Of a DNA stretch of 64,000 bases, positions 1 through 11,346 are shown in pieces (the stretch's first letter is position 1; every line of letters begins with the position of its first letter). Made by a program: the position numbers and the translations under genes. The DNA comes from Telopea speciosissima (taxonomy: Eukaryota > Streptophyta > Magnoliopsida > Proteales > Proteaceae). The stretch covers positions 58,462,464 through 58,526,463 of the forward strand of contig NC_057917.1 of the NCBI RefSeq assembly GCF_018873765.1. The letters run 5' to 3'. The notes under the pieces are model-generated. The model saw nothing but the letters and a program-made list of their open reading frames with translations. It did not search any database and was not told the DNA's origin.

Positions 1-500
1 TATGTTTTCTGCAAAATTTCTTAATTCCCTCGGTGTTTTTTGCTCACCTTGCCACTGTGTAACCAAACTCTAATTTTCTTCTTAACTCTAAATTGTGAAG
101 CCTATTACCATAGAAAAAATTGCTATTCATGACTGCTGTTCACAATTGCACAACTCTAAAATCCAGTCCCACCTTTCTCTTATATTTTTATACTTAATCT
201 GTGCAAAGTCCATAAACCCAGACACTCCTCACAGACAAGTGTTTGATAACCCCCTCTCCCAAACCCACCAAAAAACCATGTTTTACCCGGATGTCATTCT
301 TGAGAAAATCATCACCAACAGCAAATGAAAAGAAGCTGTGAACCTGCAAGAACATATGGGGTCACTTAGGATAATTGGTGATCAAACTTAAACCAAGCTA
401 CCAAACAAATTTCTCTTAGGTTTTTCTTCTTTTGGCTAGCAATATATGCTAAAGAAGTAAAAATACAACACAGGGAAAAAAAAAATCAGGGAGACCGTAT

Positions 501-502
501 CA

Positions 503-546
<44 letters not shown>
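501..546. repeat. CA/TA microsatellite
   Basis: An uninterrupted CA dinucleotide tract runs straight into a TA tract. It is a simple sequence repeat in non-coding DNA. Confidence 0.95.
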
Positions 547-1103
547 ACCATAGTTTATAACAATTACTATGATAAGAAATTAGTACACTTGCTTCAAATA
601 TACCGTGATGTCACATGACCTATACTCAATACAAGTGAAAAATATAAGACCATCAGAGAAGAAACCAACATATCTGCACTAAAAATTTTCTGGTTTGATT
701 CCCTAGAACAAATGAAATGTGCCCTGTGCATCAGCAACAAATGAAAACAAAGGAAGGGGAAACCATGCATCAACTATGAGCACTCTATTTCAGGTGAAAC
801 CTGATATCATAACATGGTTAATCTCAACTCATTCCATGTGTGAGAAAGGCAAATCACTCCATTTCATGCAAATTTACAAGTCAATAAATTACCGAACAAC
901 TCACCATTAGAAATTGCAGTATCCCCAAAAAGATCAGAGCTATTTATATATTATAGGAAATTTTATTTTCTTCCCCCAAAAGCAGTATAATATTTTTCTT
1001 CCTTCAAGAAAAAGTAAGCAAACAGCCCCATTGGGTATGATCTTTGAAACATGGTTTGTGGCAGTGTCTCATGGTTACTTGTAAATCTCAAACTCTACTT
1101 GTT

Positions 1104-1183
1104 GGATCTTTAGCTCAAATTGGTAGAGCACTTGGAAAGTGAGCATGTTCCAAGGGGATGGTGGTTCGAATCCACCAAGATCC
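1104..1183 (+). tRNA. tRNA-like Pol III unit with aberrant anticodon arm
   Basis: An 80-nt unit has a perfect 7-bp acceptor stem (GGATCTT with AAGATCC), a D-arm with a box-A-like TAGCTCAAATTGG, and a T-arm GGTGG/CCACC around a perfect box B, GGTTCGAATCC. TTTT, a Pol III terminator, follows at once at 1184. The anticodon region is wrong: CTTGGAA pairs with TTCCAAG as a 7-bp stem closing a 10-nt loop, and no normal 7-nt loop with U33 can be drawn. It is therefore probably a tRNA pseudogene or tRNA-derived small RNA. I do not assign an amino acid. Confidence 0.5.
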
Positions 1184-1526
1184 TTTTATTCAATTGTTCA
1201 TAAGTAGCTGAAGATTTGTAAGCCTCAAAGATGAATAAATATATACTGGACTAATACAGTATCAGTGTTGTTCAGATCATCCATATTCAACCAGAGGTTC
1301 TGGACACAAGAACAGTCACTTAATCAAACATGTCTCCCAAGGTTGACAAAGCTGAAATTCTCTGGCATCCTCCTAAACAGCTATTGATTTCAGTCTCTTA
1401 AAATCTCTCATTGATTACCCTGTTTTGAAATTTCCTAGTTGTACGAATCTGCTGTGTCTTGACAGCCAGCTATTGGATTAACTTGAGATTTCAGTATTAT
1501 ATTCAACCCTTAAAATCAAGCCCTTG

Positions 1527-1580
1527 ACCAGGATATTGCTTTCTACCAAAAAAAAAAAAAAAAAAAACCAGGATATTGCT
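1527..1580 (+). mobile_element. Minimal poly(A) retro-insertion with 14-bp target duplication
   Basis: The 14-mer ACCAGGATATTGCT occurs at 1527-1540 and again at 1567-1580. Between the copies are only TTCTACC and a run of A. This is the signature of a severely 5'-truncated LINE-mediated insertion: target duplication, a short 3' end and a poly(A) tail. The first A of the second copy may belong to the tail. Confidence 0.6.
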
Positions 1581-2445
1581 CAGACTCGATCTGTTGATTT
1601 GATTCAATTAGAGTTCTCCTGAAATCTGGAAATTTCCCTTCACTTGATCCTGCTTCTTTGCTGGCTTTTGAGTCTTATGATTCCTATCTCCAAGAACTTC
1701 AGTCCACATTAGGGAGAGAGAGAGAGAGATTCAACAGAAGTAAGGAAAAAGTACCCATCACCTCAATTCATATGGACACAAGTGTAGGGACTGCTACCTA
1801 GTAGTCCTCTCAGTGATAGTCCGGAAAAATGAAAATGGGAAAGAGTACTACATATAGGTTGCTGTTACATGAATTTTAAAAAAGAAAAAGTGAAAATATA
1901 AATTCAAATTTGAAAATGATTTTTCATTTTTCAAATTTAAACCGTTGGATCTTACTTTCACACGTGTCCAACATCTAAGAAGGTAATGGAGCAAAATGGA
2001 GCGTGTCAGTACAGCAGCAGATAAAAATCCCACTCCAATGGGGCTGCAACAACAGTAGTACTAGGACGAGTGGCTCAATTGGGGCTGTAGCAGCAGGGGA
2101 AGGACTTCAAACACAAAATGATATCCAAAGAAATTTATAAAATGAAGCAGTCTTCCCAAAGGATTAAGAACAAGACTCATTTATGATATCCAAAGAAATT
2201 TATAAAAACTGCATTACTAATTCAATAATGTAATAACACTCCTCAATAAAATTAACATGACTGATCATACAAGGAAACAACTAGTTCATATAAATATGCT
2301 GAAACTAAATTTGTGTACAAGGCAGAGCCCTTAAATATGCTGAAATTAAAACTCAAAACAGGAATTTTAAATCTTCAAGATCTCTGGTTCTTTCGTCTTT
2401 TCTCTTGATAATGGGCAGCAACTGAAGAGGTCATGTGTCTCAGCC

Positions 2446-5025
2446 TCACCAAAAGTTCCATTCTGCATTAATGATACAAAAAATGGTTAGGGCCTCCATA
2501 CACAAAAAAATCAACATAAAAAATACATTACGAATGAGGTTTTTCACATATTCACCTGGTCCTTGATATTGAGATGGATGTAGTATAGGTGGTGGTGTTG
2601 AACCTTGTGAAGAACCTCCTCCCTACACAACGCAACAATGAAAACATGGCATTAGTATTACAATGTTAGTATTTCACATTCCTAATTAAGTTGAGTTTAT
2701 AGATTTATATACCAATAAAAGAGACGTGAAAGTTTGAGGGGTGTTGATTGGTTGAGATGCATCACGAACATCACACGAAACCAAATCTTGAGATGGGAAT
2801 CCTGATGATATGAAAGTTTGAAGGTTCTCTAGATCTTGAAATCTTTCTATATCTTGAGTGTTTTCCATATCTTGAGTATTTTCTATTTCAACTGAGCTAT
2901 GGCTTTTGTATGCTTTTTCTCCATTCTTGGTCTTCTGCTTGCCCATATTCTCACTCCAACCCTTATGCCTCTTGCTGCTATTACCTTTCGTACATTCTTT
3001 CTTTTTGAGCCCCAAATCAGTGTTGACATCAAAGCATTCAAATGAAGAAGCTTCTATATTGGGACTATCGACATCTAGTGCTACAAGCTGTTTGGACAAC
3101 AAATCGACATTCATTTTGGCTATCTCAAAACCAGCTTCTGTATTAGAAGCTTGGTTTACTAGCTGAATATATTTTGGGCAAAGAAACTTAAAACGCTGTG
3201 TGCAACTCCTCTGAACATCTTCTTCAACTTGTTTACCATTACTGTCATCCACCACAAAGCTTTTTACTGCCCGTGTCCATCTCCTTAAAATATACTTTTC
3301 AGGAATACACTTAAAATTTAGCACATCCAAGATTTTCAAAGCATGGCAACAAAGGATGCCAAATGTCTCAAACTTTCTGCAACTACATTCTATTAGTTGC
3401 TCAGATGCATTATACAAGACCACATATTCCCCTTCCATAAGCTTCATTTCCTCGTCAACCAATCCGACCACATACTCACAGAAGACATCATCCCCCTTAT
3501 GGGATTTTATGACACAAGCACTCATCCAATCATGCTCCTCTAGAAAGCGCTCAAATATATAAGGGGTGTAAACTTTTCCTGCTTGTCTCAGTACTGGTGA
3601 CTTGGAATTTATGTTCTTAGGAATATTATTTTTTGCATCAAATTCAACCTTCAATTCATTAGCACGTTTATCCTCCACTACCTGTTCAAAATGCTTAAAA
3701 AATCTTATAAGATCTAAACCGGGTCTCAAATACTCTTTCAAATCACTGTTAATACTTTCACTTAGTTGTGTGCTCCTCACACCTAATGTGAAAGTGTATT
3801 TCATATAACAACGTGCCCATTTCTCTTTAATTTTGTAGATCCGATATAGCCATGAAATATTCTCGAGTTGGTAATCATCACGCAACTTTTTCCAAGCATT
3901 CTGAAACTCCTCTACATCTTCATAATGAAATATGCATTTATTCAAATCCTTAAGAAAAGGTGATCCATGCTTCATCAGATTACCATGATGCTTTATCCCA
4001 TTTTGCATTATGTGCCAGGTACATAATCCATGCCATGCCTTAGGTAAAATCTCAACTATTGCTTTTGCCATTGCAGCATCTTGATCAGTAAATATGGTTA
4101 TAGGATTCTTTTGCCCATGTGCCTCCAAGAATGTCTGAAACAACCATTTGAAAGACTCAGCTGTCTCATCATATAGAAGTGCAGCTCCAAATATGGTTAC
4201 ACCCCTATGATGGTTGAACCTAGCAAAAACACCAAATGGTCTATACATTTTGTTTGTGAAAAATGTAGTGTCAAAGATAACAACATCACCAAACAATGAA
4301 TAATCAATGATCATCCTCGGATCTGCCCAAAATATATTTGTTATTTGCTCTTCATTATCCATCTGCAAAAAGTATGTAAAAGATGGGTTCAACCTTGTCT
4401 GTTTCTCAAAATATACTAACAAACTCCCAGCTTCACCATAAGATAAATCACGCTGACGTTTGGTTCGAAGATGATTCCTAAGATCTTCCTTGGTGTAACC
4501 GAGGTTTTCTCTTCCCCCTGCTTGCATACCCATTAAATCAAAAGTGGCCTTGGGCCTGATGCCAGTATCATCAGCCATATCTATTTCATAGGCATCTACC
4601 TTTGATATCTTACGCTGAGACCGCATAAAATGAGTAGAATCTGGTGTACGAAGTTCATGGTTGTGATCATCACAAAAATCCTTACATTCATACCCTCCAT
4701 TCTTCAGTATAGAAATTCCCATTCTTGCAGGACAATCGGTTCTGGTTTCTGCACGAGGCTTGGTCGTGTTAACATCTCTCTTGTCCTTTTTCCGATGTCC
4801 CTGTTTACAACATACAAATCTCCTCTATTTTATGATTCTCTTATCACCAATATTTAACCAATGTATATAATCTCTTCTAACAGTAAACCCAACTATTCCT
4901 CCATACCGATTGTAAAAATCAAATGCCTCAATCTCCGATATGAACTTCATGCCAATCCAAGGCTTATAATCAACACACTCATCTTGACCACTGGCTTCAA
5001 CCGGTGAAATCATTGGATTGTCCAT
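2446..5025 (-). pseudogene. FAR1/FHY3-related protein with one in-frame TAG
   Basis: FAR1-related factors derive from Mutator-like transposases and bind DNA in plant nuclei. From the ATG at 5025 the frame encodes the start of a FAR1 zinc-binding domain (FDFYNRYGGIVGF), then a TAG at 4827-4825, and continues in the same frame with RRFVCCKQG and TRTDCPARM, so the domain is cut by one nonsense codon. The main exon reads to about 2704. It contains a MULE transposase region (DVVIFDTTFFTNK, FTDQDAAMA) and a SWIM zinc finger (CSCRKF...CCHALKIL). Two short 3' exons with good splice sites (2556-2622 and 2446-2462) add a proline-rich end and stop at TGA 2448-2446. A 5'-UTR intron is suggested by a donor at 6750 (GTAAGTATT) and an acceptor at 5087. 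No intron explains the TAG: the flanking residues are contiguous domain sequence. It is a recent pseudogene, a nonsense allele or a base error. Confidence 0.8.
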
Positions 5026-5086
5026 TTCCAATATTATGTCTCGAATACTCTTTCAAATTCAGGAAGCCTATGGTGGCAACAACCTA

Positions 5087-6900
5087 CTGCAGATCATACA
5101 CATGTGCAACAAGAGTAAATAAATATAAAACCATGTAAAATCACAAGAATAACTCTTCCTCAAATGGGAGATATTAGAACAATAAAAGATGTAAATCATG
5201 ACCTTTAACATACTGCTAGTTAACATTAAGGAAATCTTCTTTTTTTCAAATAATATGTAATACTACAAATTGCCATTCAACATAAATATTGGAAAAGAGT
5301 TCACTGGGACCAGGCTGAGGTTAATCCTCATTAATGCACCACAACAGTCAATTTGAGAGGACCCACTGAAAATAGGATATGTACTTAATTGAGACCATAT
5401 TCACCCAACCAACCAATCCAATAACCAATGTAAGTTTTTAGTGGCTGCCTAACAATATCTTCTGGCTCAACCGACTGGCTCCTAAATAGTCCAATTGAAA
5501 CCATAAACAAACCTTAATACACTAGTTTTTATGCATCCTCACCTAGGAACTTACTCTTGATCCAAATTAAAACAAAGAAATCGTGAACATACATCATGCA
5601 ACCTGTACCCCTGAGCTTGAGCTAAAGATGAGGAACTCCATGGACAGACATTGTGATTTGATTTTCTTAATTATTTGTTTCTATAGTCATCTTATTTTGG
5701 GTTCATTCTACAGAAAGTAAAGATCTACTCAAGTAACAAAACAACTCTTATTGATTAAGAAATCTAGTACTGGTTTATACGGAGCATGGTGGGCAAGGGA
5801 GAAGATGGGGTAGGAAGGTTGAGAGAGTGAGAGAGGAGAGAAAGAGAGAGTGTCAAATTTAATACAAACTAAAATCCCAAAATAGCTCCCCAACTATTTC
5901 AGAATTTCAGCTTCTATTACATTCTATATCCCATAACCGGTATAAAATTCATACCAAACACCCTAATTTCTTGAAATCGCCCTTTTAATGTGAAATTGAT
6001 ATCGAACCAGAGAGAGCCCATAGTAGGGGAGTGTGAAATCTATCTTTCAGTTACCATATTGCAGCCGTGGCTAGTGCAGCTGCCTACAAGATACTTGACC
6101 ATCAATTTTTTTTTAAGGAACACAGCTTGTGTGAATAGGGATATCCGTGTGTATAGACAATGGCTTATGTGAACCCTTGGGCTTGGCCAATCAAGCTAAG
6201 CCAAGCTAAGACTGAACCTAGGACAAAATCCAAAATCAAAATTTTTTTCCCAATCCTCTCTTCCTTCCAAGGATTATTGAATTAGATGGGAACAAGTGGA
6301 AGATCAGGTTTAGTTGGCTTTGAGTTAATCTTGAATGCATAAAATTGGTCTTGGGACAGACTTCAAATCCACTCACACTGAAGAAATGTAGAAAAGTCTA
6401 TTACCTGCAGACTGTAGTTTTATGTAAGAAAAGAGGAAGAGATGAATGAAAGATATATTAATTCACCATATACGGACAACTAAGAGTCAGACATGCACCT
6501 TCCTTGTGGCATTAGCGATTTCTCACAATTGTTAGGGTCGGGTCTAATTTTGTGTATCTTCCCTTTTAAATACTTACATAAAATTCTTTCAATCTAACCT
6601 TTCTTGCTATTTCCTACACTACCCTACTCTAACTCTCAAATGCACAACTTCACAGAAGGATATTCGTTACATCTCAATAACCCTTGTCCATTGTTTTGAT
6701 TTCCAACAAACATTAATCAACAAAAATCATTTAGGGTTTGAAATACTTACATTGAGGAGAGGATGGAAGAAGAAGAGAGATTGCAGAGGAGATGAAACAG
6801 AGGAGAGGAAGAAGCCTTCACGGTTCCATCGCAGTGAGGAGATGAAGAAGATGAATGGCAGAAACTTTCTCGCTGTTCAGTGTTCCTTCGGTGCTGTTCA
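5087..6900 (-). other. Probable 5'-UTR intron and leader exon of the FAR1-related gene
   Basis: On the minus strand a purine-rich exon (about 6751-6900) ends at a consensus donor, GTAAGTATT, at 6750-6742. A TGATCTGCAG acceptor ends at 5087, just before the coding exon. The leader contains an imperfect direct repeat (GAGGAGATGAAGAAGATGA near 6836 and 6926). I see no other coding sequence in this interval. Confidence 0.45.
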
Positions 6901-7811
6901 AGCACTGTTCAACGTTCCATGGCCGTGAGGAGATGAAGAAGATGAGAGGGAAGAAGGGATTTCTTTTTGTTTTGAAACTTTAAGACCTTACGTTTTCTAT
7001 TTTCTTTCTGGTTTGGGTTTATGGTCGGTTTGGGTTATGATCGGTTTGGTTTTACTATGCTCATAAACCGGAAAAACTATCACTTTTTATAGGATTTGTA
7101 ACTTAGACGTTGGATATGGACATTTCCACATGTCAAGCTTACTGCTGCCGGCAGGACGATGGCAAGAACATACTCGGCAGTAGAGGATCTGAATTCAATA
7201 TTTATATAAGAAAGAGGGTTGGGTTGCAACCTACAGTGTGCACCAACGTGAAATTACCATCAGCCCCTAGATAACTAATTGAAAAATCTCATTCAATCAA
7301 ATGCTTCTGCACATGCACTTATTGGGCCCCACACTATGGTAGACACTACATGACCAGACAACGATTTCTTGCCCAAAACTCATGGATGTTATGCCTAAAT
7401 ATCCAAAACTCACAAGTGTTTTTGTAAATATCTAATACCTCAGGGAAGGTACATGTATGCCTTGGGCTCAAAGTTTTGTATCCCTATGAAAGTCGGAAAT
7501 CCTGCCCCCCATGATTTTTTAGGGTGCCGCATGCACAGGGCCACTCTCCCCCACTTAGAATACTCACCCTATACATAAATAGGGAAAAGAAAAAAACTTT
7601 TCTTTCTTTCTCTCCATCCTGGATAACGGAGAACTTTCTCCTGTATATATCTAGCCTAGACCCCAAGTTCCCAATTTACCTATTTCTTTATCTTACTCAC
7701 AAACTACCGGCGATCACATATCTCTCTTCTTTCTTTCTCTGGTATTTATACACAAACAAAGTCTTATATATATACACCTTAACACCTTGGATCAATTAAA
7801 AGGCAAGAAAC
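6901..7811. other. Intergenic and likely promoter DNA between FAR1-like and PLAC8 genes
   Basis: No coding sequence is supported. The two genes are divergent, so this stretch probably holds both promoters. TATA-like strings lie at about 7568-7579 and 7762-7773, upstream of the PLAC8 start. Confidence 0.4.
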
Positions 7812-8786
7812 ATGTATTCATCTAAGAAAAATGATAACCAGAAGTCCACTCTAACTTTTTCTTCCAGTACTGCTCCACCTCTTCCACAATTCGGTGCAGC
7901 ACCGGCCATTGGTGTTCCCGTCGGTATTCCTATGCGTTCAGCAAACCTTCAAGCTCCAGTTCCTTGGTCCTCCGGTCTTTACGACTGTGATGCCGATGCC
8001 GATGCCGATGTTAAGAGTTGTAAGTCTAATAAATCTAATTTTGCTCCTACCATGATACCATATTTCTTTTCTATAAACTTCATAATCTAGTCACCATGAA
8101 GGATTGATTAGAGTTGCACACGCAGGTTGTTTAACATGTTGGTGTCCATACATTACCTTTGGCCAGATCTCAGAGATTGTCGATGAAGGATCTTCCTCCT
8201 GTATAGCAAATGGAGCAATTTATGCATTGATCATGGTCTGTACTGGTGGGTGCCCATTCTGTTTCTCATTTTGCTATCGGTCCAAGATGAGGAAGAAATA
8301 TAAACTGGAAGAGGAACCCTGTGCGGATTGCCTAGTTCATTGTTGCTGTGAGCGATGTGCCATCTGCCAAGAGTATAGAGAGCTGCAGAGCCGTGGATTT
8401 GACATGAGCATAGGTTAATTAGTTTATGTCTTCTTCTTCTTTTATATCTATTTGAATCTAGGAAAAATTTAAATGGAGAATGTTGGGTATGCCGCCAGTT
8501 TTCTTGCAGTATACACCAATCACAAGGCTAGATACAGGAGGTCAAAAGGGTTTTTTTTTTCAAAGGGGGAGGAGAGAGGATGACACATATACATGCTGGG
8601 GACCCTCACAGGCGCACCAGCTTTTTCCCATATTTAAAAGAATTTGATTGCTTGGTTTTGAATTCTGATTATTAAATCATGGTTAATATTGGTGAATTTA
8701 ATTTTGCAGGATGGCATGGTAACATGGAAAAGAAGAACCGTGAACTAGCAATGCCTCCTGTTGTTCAACAAGGTATGACTCGATAG
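7812..8786 (+). CDS. PLAC8-domain protein, PLANT CADMIUM RESISTANCE / cell number regulator type
   Basis: Three exons, 7812-8019, 8126-8413 and 8710-8786, join in phase with GT-AG introns (GTAAGT, GTTAAT donors; CGCAG, TGCAG acceptors) to encode 190 residues, a normal family length. Members are small Cys-rich plasma-membrane proteins linked to metal efflux or organ size. Residues 1-60 are low-complexity and Pro-rich. A DADADAD stretch comes from a 6-bp repeat at 7991-8010. The PLAC8 core follows: [20 protein letters not shown], a hydrophobic first segment ([13 protein letters not shown]), [11 protein letters not shown], then [20 protein letters not shown] and CQEYREL, and GFDMSIGWHGN across the last junction. 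Oddity: the usual CPC of the CC-x4-CPC motif is CPY here. The start is the first ATG before the conserved region. I cannot assign a substrate. Confidence 0.9.
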
Positions 8787-9012
8787 AGTGTATTAATGAA
8801 GATTATCTCATTATTTGAAAGATTATTCTGTTACATGCGATGACTCTGAAGAAATTTTACTTCAAAATATGTATTATATATGTACAAGATATGAGGTGAC
8901 CTTAGCGTATGATTTGAGTTCTTTGCCATTGTTTATAACTAAATCAAGGGAAAAAGACTGCCGAAAAAAGATTGTTACACAGTCCTTGTACAAAGTCCTT
9001 TATAACCTCCTC

Positions 9013-9632
9013 TTTTTTTTTTTTTTTTGCTAAGAATTAGCGAAGGTGGATATTAATGGAATTAAATTACAGCACTATAAGAGTTAGAAAAGACCATTGA
9101 GACACTACTCCACCTTCGGCATGGCCATCAACAAGCAAGGTCTGGATAAAGTAGTAGAGCGCAAATTGTTTATGATGAAAATCTATATCTAGGCCTCATT
9201 TGCGAATCCCAGACAGAAGATATTCTTGTAGTTGCCGGGTACATTGCCAACCTATCTACAACTAAGTTCGCTTCACGAAAAACATAAAAGATTGTCCATG
9301 AGATCTCATCCAAATAACTCTTGTACAACCTCCATTATTTGTTGAAAGCACCATGGATGATTTTGCCTTATGATGCAACTCACTACAGCTTTTGAGTCAC
9401 ATTCTATCCACAGGTTATCCACGTTCATCAAATATGCCTGGTGTAGCTCTACAAAGAAACCTGCAAATTCAGCCATAAAATTGGTACCCACACCTTCATA
9501 GGAAGCAAAACATCGTGTAGGAGAACCATCAGAAACCTTGAAAATTCCACTACCCCTAAAGCAACCTAGATTACCAAGGGAGCACCCATTAACTTGGATT
9601 ACCATCAGAAACCCTGAAAATTCGAACACTCC
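9013..9632 (-). mobile_element. 5'-truncated LINE 3' end with RNase H relic
   Basis: A poly(T) run at 9013-9028 marks the poly(A) tail of a minus-strand non-LTR element. Upstream on that strand (9306-9632) is a frame with RNase H-like sequence of plant LINEs: VNGCSLGNLGCFRGSGIF, GVGTNFMAEFAGF and WIECDSKAVVS. No reverse transcriptase remains. At about 9632 it abuts the copia sequence beginning CCCATTCAAGATGATC, so it inserted into, or replaced, that element's internal region. I found no clear target duplication. Confidence 0.65.
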
Positions 9633-9696
9633 CATTCAAGATGATCATTCGTACTGTGGTATTTCCCTCCATCTTTTGCACACAATTCAAGAACCT

Positions 9697-9709
9697 GACT
9701 CTGATACCA
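9697..9709 (-). other. Primer-binding site next to LTR B
   Basis: The minus strand reads TGGTATCAGAGTC two bases after the CA end of LTR B. This matches the initiator-Met tRNA primer-binding site typical of plant retrotransposons. Confidence 0.75.
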
Positions 9710-9711
9710 CT

Positions 9712-10379
9712 TGTTAGGAAAAATAACCCTTTAACCCCTGTGTGTAAGTTAACTGAGATTCAAAACGATAGTTGAATATGTGTAAAGTAATAATACACCA
9801 AAACAAATCAACTGAAACTACAAAAACACACCAATTTTAACGTGAAAATCCTCTCAAGACGAAGGAAAAAACTACAGGACCTCGTCCAAGTAAAACTTCC
9901 ACTATGAAAATAATAATGGAGTTACAATATTTCTCTCTAGGTTAACTAGAGGCTACCAAGCATCAAGATAAATAATCCACTCTTGGATATCAAAATATTT
10001 CACCAAATAATAAGGTGGATTCACAAAAACAATAACACTCTCACCTCAATATTGACAATGACAAAAATAAGAAGAACTAACACCTTTCCTATTTCTCTAA
10101 ACAAGGAAAATGTTGTCATTGTGTTATATCATACGATACAAATTTGCGTATGAACAACAAAGTTCCCAAAATACGAAACTCCACATAACACACTGGCCCG
10201 GGAAAACAGAGAATGAGAGTGAGAGATTATTGTTGATGAGGTCACTGCTCTTTACTTCCTTTTATAGCATTGAAATTGAGAGAAGAGAGATTGAGATCGT
10301 GAAAGTCAGTTTGAAAAAACCGTCTTCACAAACAAAAAAGCAAGTGGGTTCCCCTCTCCATTTGAGGAGGTACCCAACA
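9712..10379 (-). repeat. Copia LTR B (668 bp)
   Basis: The LTR runs from TGTTGGGTACC to TTCCTAACA on the minus strand, so it begins TG and ends CA. A purine tract (GGAGGGGGAGT on the minus strand) lies at its 5' edge near 10380-10391, and a PBS follows its 3' end. It aligns with LTR A at 12871-14235 apart from insertions in the latter. Confidence 0.75.
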
Positions 10380-11346
10380 AACTCCCCCTCCGACTCACGA
10401 GGAGGGATCTCCCAAATCTGTCATGTCAACATTTATGTATCCCTGTAACATAGGCTTTCCCCATGACGATCACCAAACTTCTCACATTATAGGAGTACCC
10501 ACCACATCTCACCAATCCTACAACGTGGTTTCTTTACCCCCACAAACGGCTTACTCACTTTATTCTTCACTCTATGCATTCTTAGTGCATGTATCATTCT
10601 GTGTGCATCACTATCTTTGCATGAACCATTCTGTATACCTCACTGTATGTACAATCCTGTACACACTGTCTGTGTAATTCTATGCATTGCTAGTCCCTTG
10701 AATGAACAACTCTGGATCATGAAACAAATCAAACATCGTACTTGTTACGTGTACTTCATTATGCAACTACTCCATTTGCATGGCTTCCATACTTGTCGGC
10801 TTTTCTTCTTCAAAGCATTTCAGTTTACCTTCATATACTCCACTTGTACTTCATTAACTGAGGTTCAGCTGGTGGTTCTTGAAAAAAAAGTTTCTCCCCC
10901 TGTTCACATCGCCTATACCAACTGTAAGAGCATCTTCATCGTCATCATCACCGTCTGCATCCCATTATTTTGTTGTACATCTCCCCCATCATTACATCCC
11001 ATGGGAAGAGGATGTGAACCAAAATAAATGAGGTCATCGGTATGAACATCCCGGTGAGGAGGTGTGACAGGATCTAAATAATGTTGAAATTTCCTTCCTT
11101 AACTATCAGGTAATGAACTGAGAAGTAACGAGGCTTGTAACTCATTGTCAAGCACCATATTCATGGAGGAGAGCTAATTCACAATACTTTTGCGTATCAT
11201 TCAAAATTTCTACAACTGAGCTTCCTTCTCTGTACTTCAGGTTCACAAGCTTTCTAACCAAGAAAGCTTTGTTGACAGCAGTCTTCCTTTCATACAAACC
11301 TTCTAATATCTTGCACAGTGAATGTGTTGACGTCTCTATGGATACG
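10380..11346 (-). pseudogene. Copia internal relic, 3' part of gag
   Basis: From 11346 downwards the minus strand encodes a copia gag segment: LEGLYERKTAVNKAF, KLVNLKYREGSSVVEIL and, after a frameshift, LQASLLLSSLPDS near 11095. Stops and shifts make it non-functional. Between about 11030 and 10400 I recognise no domain, and protease, integrase and reverse transcriptase are missing. Confidence 0.6.

Larger units (their letters stand above)
1..2445. other. Gene-free flank with small repeats
   Basis: AT-rich sequence with no coding region I can support; the short open frames at 95-328 and 719-910 have no recognisable domain. It holds a CA/TA microsatellite, a Pol III tRNA-like unit and a small poly(A) insertion, each listed separately. 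Short direct repeats also occur near 2118-2140 and 2185-2207. Confidence 0.6.

Noticed and set aside
1104-1183. Calling the tRNA-like unit a functional tRNA with an isotype
   Set aside because: No 7-nt anticodon loop with U33 can be formed; listed only as tRNA-like.
2906-3808. Plus-strand frames opposite the FAR1-related gene
   Set aside because: Shadows of the minus-strand coding exon.
1800-7200. FAR1-related ORF as the transposase of a still-bounded Mutator element
   Set aside because: A CCAACRTCTAAG-like string occurs near 1968 and, inverted, near 7100, but I could not extend this into terminal inverted repeats, and the spliced FAR1-domain architecture fits a domesticated host gene better.
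10110-11027. Series of plus-strand open frames of 84-136 codons
   Set aside because: They overlap copia LTR B and internal sequence in antisense and show no domain or consistent codon pattern.
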